64,000 bases of DNA from Collybia mongolica (taxonomy: Eukaryota > Basidiomycota > Agaricomycetes > Agaricales > Clitocybaceae): positions 1 to 64,000 of the forward strand of contig JAAXNY010000004.1 in the NCBI GenBank assembly GCA_013420905.1. Reading direction: 5' to 3'. Below the pieces are notes generated by a model. The model saw only the letters and a list, made by a program, of their open reading frames with translations. It searched no databases and had not been told where the DNA came from. Both the position numbers and the translations under genes were made by a program. Positions 11,096 through 20,527 of this stretch are shown piece by piece (within the stretch, counting starts at the first letter, position 1; each line of letters starts with the position of its first letter).

Positions 11096-11187
11096 ATCCT
11101 AACCCTAACGTACGTAGCTTCGACTTAACCGTCGAAACGACCAGCTAACGGTCTTTTATTTTAACGAATAATAGCCTAACCCTAACC
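11096..11187 (+). repeat. Two telomere-repeat stretches around a 65 nt spacer
   Basis: TAACCCTAAC at about 11097-11106 and CCTAACCCTAACC at about 11174-11186 bracket a 65 nt spacer. The spacer contains two hairpins, TTCGAC/GTCGAA and GACC/GGTC. It may be a short element remnant trapped between two rounds of telomere addition. Confidence 0.5.
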
Positions 11188-11658
11188 GCTAACCTTTAAC
11201 CTTAAAGGCTAAGTAGCCGGGCCGATGGGGCCCGGCGCCTAAGTATAGCGCGGCTAAAAGAAGATAAGATCCAGGCACGAGATCCATCTTCTTTATTGAT
11301 CCGCGTCGGTGAATAGCTAACCGAAATTGATCCGCGTATCGGATAAATACTAAGGTAGGGCGGGCCAACATGGACCGCGTTCCATGCGCGTCGAGCGCGC
11401 ATGCCAGCGCACACCCCCTCACATGGCGCAACATGTGTCTGAGGGGTTTACGCTGTGGTCGCTCGGAAAAACCGCGCGCGCGCCGTAACGGTGCGGCGGC
11501 GCGAGCGGAGAAACTGATTAAACATTAACAAACAGGCCTGATGAGTACTTATACGAAACAGGTCGGGTGGGGGATTCCCCCAACCCTGTTGCTTGTTTGT
11601 AACGCAACTCATCGTACCAAAGTCACTCGCAACCTCGCTTCGCTCGGTTGCTCGTTCC
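11188..11658 (+). mobile_element. Module A, 3' end of a telomere-attached element (copy 1)
   Basis: About 470 bp between telomere repeats (left, up to 11187) and ACCCTAACCCTAACCC (right, 11659-11674). From about 11237 it matches 26894-27340, where the same module is shorter at its 5' side and again starts at telomere repeats. A variable 5' end and a fixed 3' end at CCCTAA is what reverse transcription primed at a chromosome end would leave. It includes a hammerhead ribozyme at 11528-11600 and ends in a hairpin (CAACC..GGTTG) plus CTCGTTCC. Its link to the RT gene upstream is inference from neighbourhood. Confidence 0.65.
11528..11600 (+). ncRNA. Type I hammerhead ribozyme, module A copy 1
   Basis: All core parts are present. 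Helix I is ACAAACAGGC (11528-11537) with GCTTGTTTGT (11591-11600): 10 bp with one G-U. CTGATGA is at 11538-11544. Helix II is GTA-CTTA-TAC (11545-11554), with the required G10.1-C11.1 pair. GAAA is at 11555-11558. Helix III is CAGG (11559-11562) with CCTG (11585-11588), extended by a strong inner GGGTGGGGG/CCCCCAACC hairpin. U16.1 and H17 are TT (11589-11590), so cleavage is predicted after 11590. Hammerheads are known from Penelope-like elements. The short 3 bp helix II is the weakest part. Confidence 0.88.
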
Positions 11659-11674
11659 ACCCTAACCCTAACCC
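11659..11674 (+). repeat. Interstitial telomere repeat (ACCCTAACCCTAACCC)
   Basis: About 2.5 units of CCCTAA directly abut the 3' end of module A, in left-chromosome-end orientation. It is the join between module A and the sequence that leads into module B. Confidence 0.85.
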
Positions 11675-12136
11675 GGTCCGAAATGACCGCGACGTGTGAA
11701 AGGTTGCTAATCACTATAGCTAACCGGAGTAATCCGCTCGGCTTTGTTCCCACAGGTTGTCAAGGTCGTTAATAGACGGTCGTCGATTGGTGCCCAACAC
11801 ACTGCCTTCGGGCAGAGTTAGTAAGCCCGCCTCGGCGATGTCGTGTTCTATTCCGATCTGCCAGACGCTATGGAAGCGACTGCGCATCTGTCAAGCGCGC
11901 AAATGGCCATTGGCCGCCTCTGACAGGTAGATGACTAAGTATCCCGACTTTCGCCTAACTTCGGAAGAAAGTGAAAGTCCGCAGCAACACGTATACCGAA
12001 AAAAACCCGATCTGATGAGTCTATAAAGACGAAAGGATCCGACCGGTGGATTTCCAACCATCGATTCTTATCGGGACCCCTTCCGCCTACTCAACTAGTC
12101 CTCCAACCCAAACGCTTCGCGTTTGTGTTGTCGTCC
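11675..12136 (+). mobile_element. Module B, 3' end of a second telomere-attached element family (copy 1)
   Basis: From about 11814 this matches 29135-29456. It contains a hammerhead ribozyme of a different sequence from module A, then a 3' tail with a hairpin (CAACCCAAACGC TTC GCGTTTGTGTTG, one mismatch) and TCGTCC before ACCCTAACC (12137). It shares the layout of module A but not its sequence, so A and B look like two families with one common 3'-end design. Confidence 0.65.
12006..12075 (+). ncRNA. Type I hammerhead ribozyme, module B copy 1
   Basis: Helix I is CCCGAT (12006-12011) with ATCGGG (12070-12075), 6 bp perfect. CTGATGA is at 12012-12018. Helix II is GTCT-ATAA-AGAC (12019-12030). 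GAAA is at 12031-12034. Helix III is GGATC (12035-12039) with GATTC (12063-12067), one G-U, with an inner GGTGG/CCAACC stem. U16.1 and H17 are TT (12068-12069), and cleavage is predicted after 12069. All invariant core bases are present. Confidence 0.88.
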
Positions 12137-12148
12137 ACCCTAACCTAA
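12137..12148 (+). repeat. Telomere repeat at the break of ORF W (ACCCTAACCTAA)
   Basis: A degenerate two-unit telomere repeat sits exactly where module B meets the minus-strand ORF W. ORF W loses its similarity to a normal gene here, as expected for a broken end capped by telomere repeats. Confidence 0.75.
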
Positions 12149-12347
12149 ATTTCTGGTACTGGTCGAAGTAGAGTCCGATGAGGTTTGCGGTTTCTCGTGT
12201 CCAGCCCTCGGGAAGGAGGGAATCGTCATCCGGAAACAGCCCATGCTTCACACCAGTGATTCGCTGCCAGCAAGGGTATCCCCAGGGCGCGCCATCGTGC
12301 ATGACGTACAGCTGGGTGAGTGCGCTGTGAACCATATGGCTAGGCAT
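12149..12347 (-). CDS. Conserved subtelomeric ORF W, truncated at a telomere junction
   Basis: The protein starts MPSHMVHSALTQLYVMHDGA and continues through KHGLFPDDDSLLPEGWTRET to IGLYFDQYQKF. It then runs into TTAGGTTAGGG, where coding sense is lost. This copy and the one at 20312 keep the same frame over about 60 residues despite substitutions, so it was probably a real exon. The downstream part differs from the 1120 and 20460 copies after WTRET (an intron-like GTAATT there, continuous coding here). I do not recognise the family. Confidence 0.5.
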
Positions 12348-13560
12348 GTTTCGAGCTAAGTGGGTGAGCGATGTCGAGGTTTGGAAAGGCAAGTAGGGAG
12401 GTGCAAATACTACGAGAAGGCGAATGACGAATATCCTTTCACCCTCACTCTTTTATAGAGAAAAGAAAATTGCAATAATACTGTGTATAGTGAAAAGAGT
12501 CTACACGAAAAATACCAGTTACACTATCAGAATGCAGCCAAGAGAAAACTCAAGCCTCAAAGAAACTCCAACGGACAAATGTGACGTTCAAGGAGGTGGT
12601 GTTAACACCTGGACCCACGTTTCAGAAGGCAAAATGAGAGTAGCGGCGGATGCAGTATACCTCATTCGAGACTCTTGGTTATTCATTCTTCATGGACATA
12701 TGGAAGATTTCGAGACCAACTAACTAGAAGGAAATAATCAGATATCCATAAGAAGGAAAGCAAAAGAAACTTACGTAGAGTTGAGGAAACGGCCCGTGGA
12801 GCTTAAGAATAGAATTCATATGTTTACTCCAATAACTAGGAAGCATATCATAAGACAAAACTGACGGGGATTTAGGAACGCAAGCAGGACACTCACTGGT
12901 AAGGTGACCAGATGTATCTGGAGAAGTCGTTAGGCTAGACATTTGCTCAAGTGCATTTATCGAAGCCGTATGCGCATGCAAAAGATGTATGGCGGCATCA
13001 AGCAAGTCACCAAGGTCACAGACGCAGGAGAGCTCCCCGTACGTTGTTAAACCAAACCAGACTCAGGAGTAACCCCCGTAAGTCGATCTAAGGCAAGTGG
13101 CTACGGTTTTTGCGAAAGTGGAGCAGCTCAGACGCAATGAAGACGGTAAGAATGGAGAGAGGAATTTTTTTTGTTAATTGTTTGTTGACCGTATTATTCT
13201 TTATTTGTTTGGATAGCTGGTGCACGTTTCAAACTCCACACTTCTCCAACGTCGCGTCCTTCGCACTGGGGACTCTTAGTGGAGACTGAGGCTGCACCTG
13301 CGTACGGGGTTTGCTCCTACGCGGGATACTGCAACATGTGGGGTTTGCTCCTGTGTATGCATTTGGGATGTCATTCTCGTTGATGACAATCGTCCCTCCC
13401 AAGCACGCATTTTCTTGGCCAGTAAGTCAGTACCTCATCTTGCGGAGATTCACTTCTAATTTTGTAGTAAATTAAACCCCTTTTCTGTGTTAGATTTGAC
13501 GCGCTCCATTACAACAGACCTCCGCGCGAGGTTCGACGAACCACGGATTATCATTGGACC
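12185..13560. repeat. Inverted subtelomeric repeat, left arm
   Basis: The reverse complement matches about 18980-20470 over ORF W, ORF X and the CAGGAG..GTACG motifs. The arms flank the unknown gene at 14164-16829 and its broken copy, forming an imperfect large palindrome. The arms differ by many small changes, so the duplication is not recent. Confidence 0.75.
12724..13005 (-). CDS. Small subtelomeric ORF X
   Basis: About 60 residues (from MLDAAIHLLHAHT to SYDMLPSYWS) are shared in frame with 19655-19888. In the sister copies a GTAAGT follows the homologous stretch, so the true exon probably ends near 12780. It contains ECPAC. No family is recognised. Conservation of frame in two of three copies is the only support. 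Confidence 0.35.
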   Translation of the reverse strand: MLDAAIHLLHAHTASINALEQMSSLTTSPDTSGHLTSECPACVPKSPSVLSYDMLPSYWSKHMNSILKLHGPFPQLYVSFFCFPSYGYLIISF

Positions 13561-14163
13561 GTTCCCTTCCAGACTCCTCTGTCAATTCCATATCAGGGTC
13601 CCCGATGTCTCATTACCGTCCGCAGTCCCGTATCAAGGGTTGTTGTACAGACAAACCGGGATGCTATGCTCAATTATCCCGTTTCCGCGATAGTCTCAAC
13701 CTACTCCATCCGGGATAGCAGACTTCTGTACGAAGTTTGACAAACTCCAAAAAATCGGTAAGCCACTCTATTCCTTTCTGATACCTTTATCCCAGAAACA
13801 CCCAGGTCTTATCACATTCATTTTTCTGCAAACAGGGTTGCTGCACGGACGCACCACAGTGCGATTTTTTCTCCATTTCTTCCTGGTCTCGACCCGCTCT
13901 ACCCATGACATCGGACTTCCGCATGAGGTTCAATGAAACACGCCACATTGTAAGTCGCACCTTGCTTGGAATACCCCTCAGTTGATCTTAGAGTCTCGCA
14001 GATATCAATTGATCCGCCCGTAGTCCAATAATGAGCGATTTTGCGCCAGAGATACTCCCCAGTCCCCTTAATTAGAAATAAGCATTCTAATAGTATAAAT
14101 ATGTCCTAATATATGTGAATATGGCTATACCTAAACCTCACCCTTACACTTATCGTATACACA
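13561..14163. other. Upstream region of the unknown gene at 14164
   Basis: A segment at about 13555-13660 recurs in direct orientation at 18829-18925. A TATA-like AGTATAAATATG lies near 14092, about 70 bp before the ATG, and could be the promoter. No ORF of note is seen. Confidence 0.4.
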
Positions 14164-16829
14164 ATGCCCATGCATCACGGCAATTATCCCCTTCAATATA
14201 CGTCTCTCCGCCGCTTCTGCCAGACATCGAAAGAACTTCTCGGAACCAACCATCGAGACTTCGTGAAGTTCACCCTTGAAGGTGTGCATGAGAATAGGCA
14301 ACACGTCGTTGATCTCTCACTTAATGTGATGGAATTTGACGAACCTTTTGATGCAATGAGAGACTTTGACTCTCTCCTAGGGCTTTCAGATCGAATTATG
14401 GTGCATGATGCTATCACCGTGTTTCCGGTTGCAAAGCAGGAGAAGACGTTATCGACCGATATACACCTTGTATATGAATTTGAGAGTAGTAAAGTGAGTG
14501 TTTTACATGTAGTAGTTTGGCGTGCTAACCGTAATTCTCAGGGATTGTTCCGTGCTCCCGTGCATAAAATCCCCAATGCATGCTTGGCAACTTGGAACAC
14601 GCACAATGTAATATATGTACTCCTTCCCGAGCTTTACGCAAAAGATCGAAGCTCGTACCTAACGCAAGAGGAATACCGAATTCTCTATGAGGATGGGTTA
14701 CGCCCTGCAATTGAGAATTTGTCACCGGAGACAGTGGCGGAATGGCCTGCAAAGTATGCGGATGAAATGTTTAGGGCTCGCAGGCGCAACGGACAGTTAG
14801 CGTTCACGAGTAAGATGCTCGCCCAGTGGCATGTTCGTTACCTGGGGGATCGTATCCGTGCTGCGCTCACACATAAGGGAAGCACCTGGGCTACGGGACT
14901 GATATTTCTACACCAAATCCGTGGTGTAAAGCATTCGACACTTCACCGCACCGAAATAGCAGCCGCCGAGGAGGCTTTCGAACATTTCCTTCAACAAAAC
15001 CGCCTCTCCTACAACTCGATTAGCAGGCATGGCACCTGGTATGTGGACGTCGGTGTCGAGCTGGGCTCACCGCGGGGTAATTGCCTAGCCTGGCGAACCG
15101 ATTCGCACTGTGACATGGTACAGGAGTCGTGTGAGGTGACCGAGCGAGAAGCAAGAAGTATCACGCGTTTAGGAAGTTCAAAGTATGCGCGAGACATAGT
15201 GTCCCATCTTCCTGCTGTCTCGGGATGCCGGATCACCACTGGGAGGGCGCATGGCCCTCATGACATTCCTTACCTACAGCTATACACTACCGACAAGGCC
15301 CTCACCTATCACCCGGATCGAAGAAGTTTCGGAAAATCCATAACCGCTGAGGAACTCCTTAAGGACAAGGGTACAACGTATATTGAAAGCCTCTGTACTT
15401 TGTACAACAACGCCATCAGAACGAGCGAGGGCCATGCCCGAATCGAACTCAGGGTGTCGATTTTTTCTGCAACAAAGGTGCTCGTTAATCTCGATGAACG
15501 TTTACTACGAACATGCCTCGTCTCAATTGACCGGTCTATTTGGTGGTAAGTACTGTAATTGGGTGATAATATAATCTATTACTTATTCTTAATAGGACAC
15601 TTCGCAGCTGCAGAGCCTTAGCGCTCAAATTTCTTGTTGAGTGGCAGATGCAAGGTGTCCCAGCATTTCGAGCGAACCCGTCCGCCCTAGTTCTCACAGC
15701 GGCAGCCGCGTGGCTACTAAATAGCCTACACTCTGCGCCCGATAAGGGACAGTCATCGCGGGAACTAATGGCCGCGGTATTACCGCACGTTGACCGTGTT
15801 GGCGCAGATCACAACATCCTTGCATACGGTACACCATTAGACGACGAAGACTACGAATCGGAAGCCTCCACGGACTCCGGCTCGGACAACGATCGTGTAC
15901 CGCGTGAAAGATCCCGACGCGATGCAACCACGTTACCAGCCTTTCCTTACGGGATCATCTTCCTTTCAAATCTTCGCATTGGAGAAGAGTACCCTGTTCC
16001 GCGTTTGACGAAAGACCCACGCCATACGCTGAGCGATCGTGCATTTCGCTATTTCTTCAACTCCACCCCTGAGGAACTGTCGGAAATGCTCCTTCAGGCT
16101 GGGGTAGTTCTGCGCAAGCACCCCAATCGAGTGGCGAACCGGACGCGGATAACCCCATCGTACTATAATTGGGGTCAGAACCCAGATCGAAACATATTCG
16201 ACCTGGCGGGAAAAGGCGCGAGCCTTCCAGTTCGCCCTCGAGACTTGGGCTCGGACAACGAGCAGGAGGAAAGCGCGGGAACTAGCCATGATTCGGATGG
16301 CGATGATAACACCAACATCGACAAATTCATCACTAAATTGTGGTACCAATTCCTTATCGACATCATGGAAGTCGGCCCAAACAAGAGAAGGGCTCACATG
16401 CCTGCATATATAAAGCTCAATCAGGTTGAACGCAAGATGGTTAACGAGGAGACGTACCGCAATAGGAATCTAGAAGAACTTTTCACTGAGTTTCAATGGC
16501 GACTGGCGGACGACAAAGCGTGGAAGGTTAATTTCGACAAGCTCTTCCCCGTGAAGGGCCATACTCGAGCAGGAGCGATCCAGAACTACCGGAGAGCGAA
16601 GTATTACCCCAGATGGGAGGACTTTAAGGCGAGGGCGAACCATCAATCTTACACCATGGTCCGCAAGGAGCTTTGGAAGCGCTTTCGTAAACTCTACTGG
16701 ATGCCCAAGGCCGAAGAAGACCGGATCTGGTGGACGAAATACGATTCTCAGATGCAGCACTCCAAGGGCGACCATGTCAATACACCCGCCCCGCGCATTC
16801 TAGTTTACAGCCCCTGGCCTGCACTGTAG
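14164..16829 (+). CDS. Unknown two- or three-exon gene, about 850 aa
   Basis: The ATG at 14164 opens a frame that passes through a typical 48 nt intron (14494-14541: GTGAGT..GTGCTAAC..CTCAG). Its length is divisible by three, so it does not break the frame. A second intron (about 15548-15595: GTAAGT..TTAATAG) joins ..SIDRSIW to TLRSCRALALKF and on to MQGVPAFRANP. The stop follows PWPAL at 16829. The middle has a Ser/Asp-rich linker (about residues 545-575) and an acidic stretch (SDNEQEESAGTSHDSDGDDN). The C-terminus is Trp/Arg/Lys-rich (KELWKRFRKLYWMPKAEEDR). No signal peptide, membrane segment or known domain is seen. Pieces recur at 18480-18970, so it belongs to a multicopy subtelomeric family. 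The reading frame is intact, so it is probably functional. Confidence 0.7.
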
Positions 16830-17888
16830 GTACTTCTTGTATTCGTATTAGCATCCGCTTTTTCTACGCATTAATATGTTTTAAATATACTATGACACCT
16901 CGTTTTGCTCGATTGCAAGATCTGCAATAAGACGAACCGGCACAAAGTACAATGATAATAGCATGGTACAGGACGAATCGAAGGAATACATTCGCAGGAG
17001 GAATCCCGGTACGCTGCCTCTGCTCGAAAATAAAGGGAGAAAAGCAGGAGGAAACTCCGTACGTTGGGTATCGGCTGGAGTGGGATTGGGGACTGAAAGG
17101 TTCCTATTCCAAAGGGGAGTGAGCCCTCGACGGCTCAATGTTCCAAGTCTGATGTACTGGTTGATATACGTGGCTTTTCGGCGGGGGTCAGATGTCAGCC
17201 ATGGAGGGGCGGAAACATGTTGTTCGACGAACCTCGCGTATACGTGCCTAAAGAAACGAGTTAGCATTGGTCCGAGGATGCGTTGATGGGGCTGAGGATC
17301 AACGAGCCTCGTTGTGCCTTCAGGTCAAATGAGTACGTCGGGACTCAAGCCGTTTTCGCGGGTGGTCAGGCGGTTGTTGCGTCGTAGGTGCACGGTTGGG
17401 ATTGTATATAGAACCTAAGTGATAGAGTGGGTCAGCATGAGCGAGACGATGCTCAGTTAATGAACCTTGTCATACGGTGTGAGTATGTCTCTCTTTACAG
17501 GCGAAGTTGAGTTTTTGAGTAGGCGCAGGAGTTTGTGTGGGCTGGAGTGGGCCCCGATGCACGAGAACGGCGAGGTTCGACGAACCTCGGGTGTCGAGTT
17601 TGGATGGAGGAATCGGGCGACAAGAGATACAGGCGCAGGAGCAGACCCCGTACGCTGTAGTAATCCGAGGGGTGTAAGACAGACGCAGGAGCAGACCCCG
17701 TACGTTGTGTAGTGGTGGGAGCGGAACAGGTTGCGGAACAAGTGACGAGTCCGATAATTGAACCGATAGACCGCCGGTGTTCCAGACTCGGTGATCTCGG
17801 CGATAAGTTGTCACCTGACTGTTGAATTGTTCTTTGGGCGCGTTTTCGTCACTTCTTCCTTTCCACCCCATCCCCACCGACCTTTCAC
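16830..17888. repeat. Partial subtelomeric unit (third copy)
   Basis: From about 16960 the sequence matches 2330-3480 and 21650-22790, including the palindromes at about 17222 and 17572 and three CAGGAG..CCCCGTACG motifs at 17526-17702. It runs straight into the second full unit at 17889. No gene is seen. Confidence 0.75.
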
Positions 17889-18236
17889 CACACCACGACG
17901 ACCTCAACAACGATCCACTTGGTGTTGCGGGGCCTGCTCCCAATACCATCTTCTCTCTTCGTTCTACAGTAGAGTTGCGGGGTTTGCTCCTGACACTACT
18001 CCTTCCTCCTCGACGCCTCACCTGTGCTTGCGGCCCTCTGAACTCGGTCATACTCGCGTAACTTTTCAAGGGTTACCTAGCGCTCTTCCCTTGGACTGCC
18101 CCTGAGGATTCTCGGTCATTCATAGAAAAGGTTTCGGGTCAGTTGGAGCTCCGTACGTCCGTGACGATTATCCTGTCATGCATAGCTAACAGTCTCCCTC
18201 AGGTTTCCATTTATTTTTGCTTGGCTTCCCTTCGTC

Positions 18237-19671
18237 GTGCTCGCCAGTCGATTCGTAGCACCGGCTTCGTTACACTCAGCAAGTATCTAGTTCATATTGC
18301 GGCCCTTTGTACAATAAATCAACAATACGTTACAATATGAACGATCGGAACTTCGAGTGACACCGACTGCCATAAGTTCACTTGCCACGCCATGTAACAC
18401 AATTAATTGGGGCTCATAGTCTCGCCATATAGTCGTAGCCTCCCTATTCATACTTCGTCGCCTTCCCCACGCAACCCTAAAGGTGATCCAAACGCGACAT
18501 GTTGGTTGGTTCCGAGATATACACGGCGTATTATAAGACGGCGGGAAGATGAGACACTAGGTCTCGCACATACTTTGCACTGTTCAAACGCGTGATATTT
18601 CTGGCTTCCCGCTCAGTCAACTATGTCACAGTGCGAATCGTTTCCCCAGGCTAGGCTATTACCCCATGGAGAGCCCAGCCCGACATCGAGGTCCACATAC
18701 TAGGTGCCGTGCCTGCTAGTTGAGTCGTAGTAGAGGCGGTTTTGTTGAAAGGTAGCGAACATGCCACTGGGTAAGCATCTTACTTGTGAACGCTGATTGT
18801 CTGTTGCGCCTGCGAGCCCTAAACATCAGACCGTTCCCTTCCAGACTCCGTCAATTACATCCCAGGGTCCCCGATGTCTCATTACCGTCCCCAGTCCCGT
18901 ACCAAGGGTCGTTGTACAGATGTACCGTCGTCGGAGACAGTGGCGGAATGGCCTGCGAAGTATGGGGATGAAATGATAATCCGTGGTTCGTCGAACCTCG
19001 CGCGGAGGTCTGCTGTAATAGAGCGCGACAAAACTAACACGGAAACGGAGCTTTAACAGACATAGTAACATTCTGCTCGAATCATTGTACTTGCCATCAA
19101 CGAGCGCATGGCCCTGAGGTCCATAATGAGTCTCACGAAGGAGGCCGGTGTGGAGACGATTCGGCGGGCGGTCTGTAAATCCGTGCCATTTACTACAGAA
19201 TTAGAAGGGGCGTTTCGGCAAGATGAGGTACTGACTTACTGGCCAAGATAATGCATGCTTGGGAGGGACGACTGTCATCAACGAGAATGACATCCCAAAT
19301 GCATACACAGGAGCAAACCCCACATGTTGCACTATCCTGCGTAGGAGCAAACCCCGTACGCAGATGCGGGCCAGTTTACCACTAAGAGTCCTAGTGCGAA
19401 GGATGCAATATTGGAGAAGTGTGGAGTTCGAAACGCCGCACCGGCTATCCAAACAAACAAGAATCATACGATCAACAAATAATTGACAAAAAAAATTCCT
19501 CTCCCCATTCTTACCGTCTTCATTGCGTCCGAGCTGCTCCACTTTCGCAAAAACTGTAGCCACTTGCCTTAGATCGACTTACGGGGGTTACTCCTGAGTC
19601 TGGTTTGGTTTAACAACGTACGGGGAGCTCTCCTGCGTCTGTGACCTTGGTGACTTGCTTGATGCCGCCAT
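18237..19671. other. Insert present only in the second copy of the block
   Basis: When 1-7300 is laid on 17889-26880, this 1.4 kb is extra. Copy 1 passes directly from GCTTCCCTTCGT to ACATCTCTTGCATGCG at about 355. It contains the broken 14164-family pieces and the distal part of the inverted repeat, so copy 1 may have a deletion or copy 2 an insertion. Confidence 0.6.
18480..18971 (-). pseudogene. Mosaic broken copy of the 14164 gene
   Basis: Bases about 18530-18822 are a degenerate reverse complement of about 14766-15210 (including the DEMFRARRRNGQ and KYARDIVSH regions). Bases 18923-18965 repeat 14725-14768 in the direct orientation. Bases 18829-18925 repeat 13555-13660 directly. Deletions break every frame. 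The mix of orientations within 500 bp points to several rearrangements. Confidence 0.65.
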
Positions 19672-20470
19672 ACATCTCTTGCATGCGCATACGGCTTCGA
19701 TAAATACACTTGAACAAATGTCTAGCCTAACGACTTCTCCAGATACATCTGGTCACCTTACCAGTGAGTGTCCTGCTTGCGTTCCTAAATCCCCGTCAGT
19801 TTTGTCTTATGATATGCTTCCTAGTTATTGGAGTATCATACGAATTCCATTCTTAAGCTCCACGGGCCGTTTCCTCAACTCTACGTAAGTTTCTTTTGCT
19901 TTCCTTCTTATGGATATCTGATTATTTCCTTCTAGTTAGTTGGTCTCGAAATCTTCCATATGTTCCTGAAGCATAAACAACCAAGAGTCTCGAATGAGGT
20001 ATACTGCATCCGCTGCTAATCTAATTTTGCCTTCTGAAACATGGATCCAGGTGTTAATGCCGCCTCCTCAAACGTCATATTTGTCTGGTGGAGTTTTTTG
20101 GGGGGCTTGAGTTTTCTCTTGGCTACATTCCGTTATAGTGTAACTGATATTTTTCATGTAAACTCTTTCGGACTATATACAGTATTATTACGATCTCTTT
20201 TCTGTATAAAAAGGTGAGGGGTGAAAGGATATTCGTCATTCACCTCGTAGTATTTGGACCTCCAGACTTGCCCCTCCGACCTCCACACCGCTCACTCACT
20301 TTGCTCAAAATATGCCTAGCCATATAGTTCACGGCACACTCACCCAGCTGAACGTCATGCACGACGGCGCGCCCTGGGGATACCCTCGCTGGCAGCGTAA
20401 TACTGGTGAGAAGCATGGGCTGTTTCCGGATGACGATTCCCTCCTTCCCGAGGGTTGGACACGAGAAACC
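18980..20470. repeat. Inverted subtelomeric repeat, right arm
   Basis: Matches 12185-13560 in reverse complement. It includes a hairpin version of the second motif family: CTGCGTA and TACGCAG arms around GGAGCAAACCCCG at about 19348-19374. Confidence 0.75.
19655..19888 (+). CDS. Small subtelomeric ORF X
   Basis: It reads MLDAAIHLLHAHTASINTLE to GRFLNST and then GTAAGT, so the last bases probably lead into an intron. The frame is shared with 12724-13005 (minus). No family is recognised. Confidence 0.35.
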   Translation: MLDAAIHLLHAHTASINTLEQMSSLTTSPDTSGHLTSECPACVPKSPSVLSYDMLPSYWSIIRIPFLSSTGRFLNST

Positions 20471-20527
20471 GATCTCGCTGTTGCCACGGTAATTATTTTT
20501 CTTGTGAATTCTGCGGCCGGTATTTGA
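20312..20527 (+). CDS. Conserved subtelomeric ORF W
   Basis: It reads MPSHIVHGTLTQLNVMHDGA, then KHGLFPDDDSLLPEGWTRET. A GTAATT after VAT may be a splice donor, so the last 15 or so residues are doubtful. The frame matches 12347-12149 (minus). A TATAAAA lies at about 20205, about 100 bp upstream. Confidence 0.4.
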   Translation: MPSHIVHGTLTQLNVMHDGAPWGYPRWQRNTGEKHGLFPDDDSLLPEGWTRETDLAVATVIIFLVNSAAGI

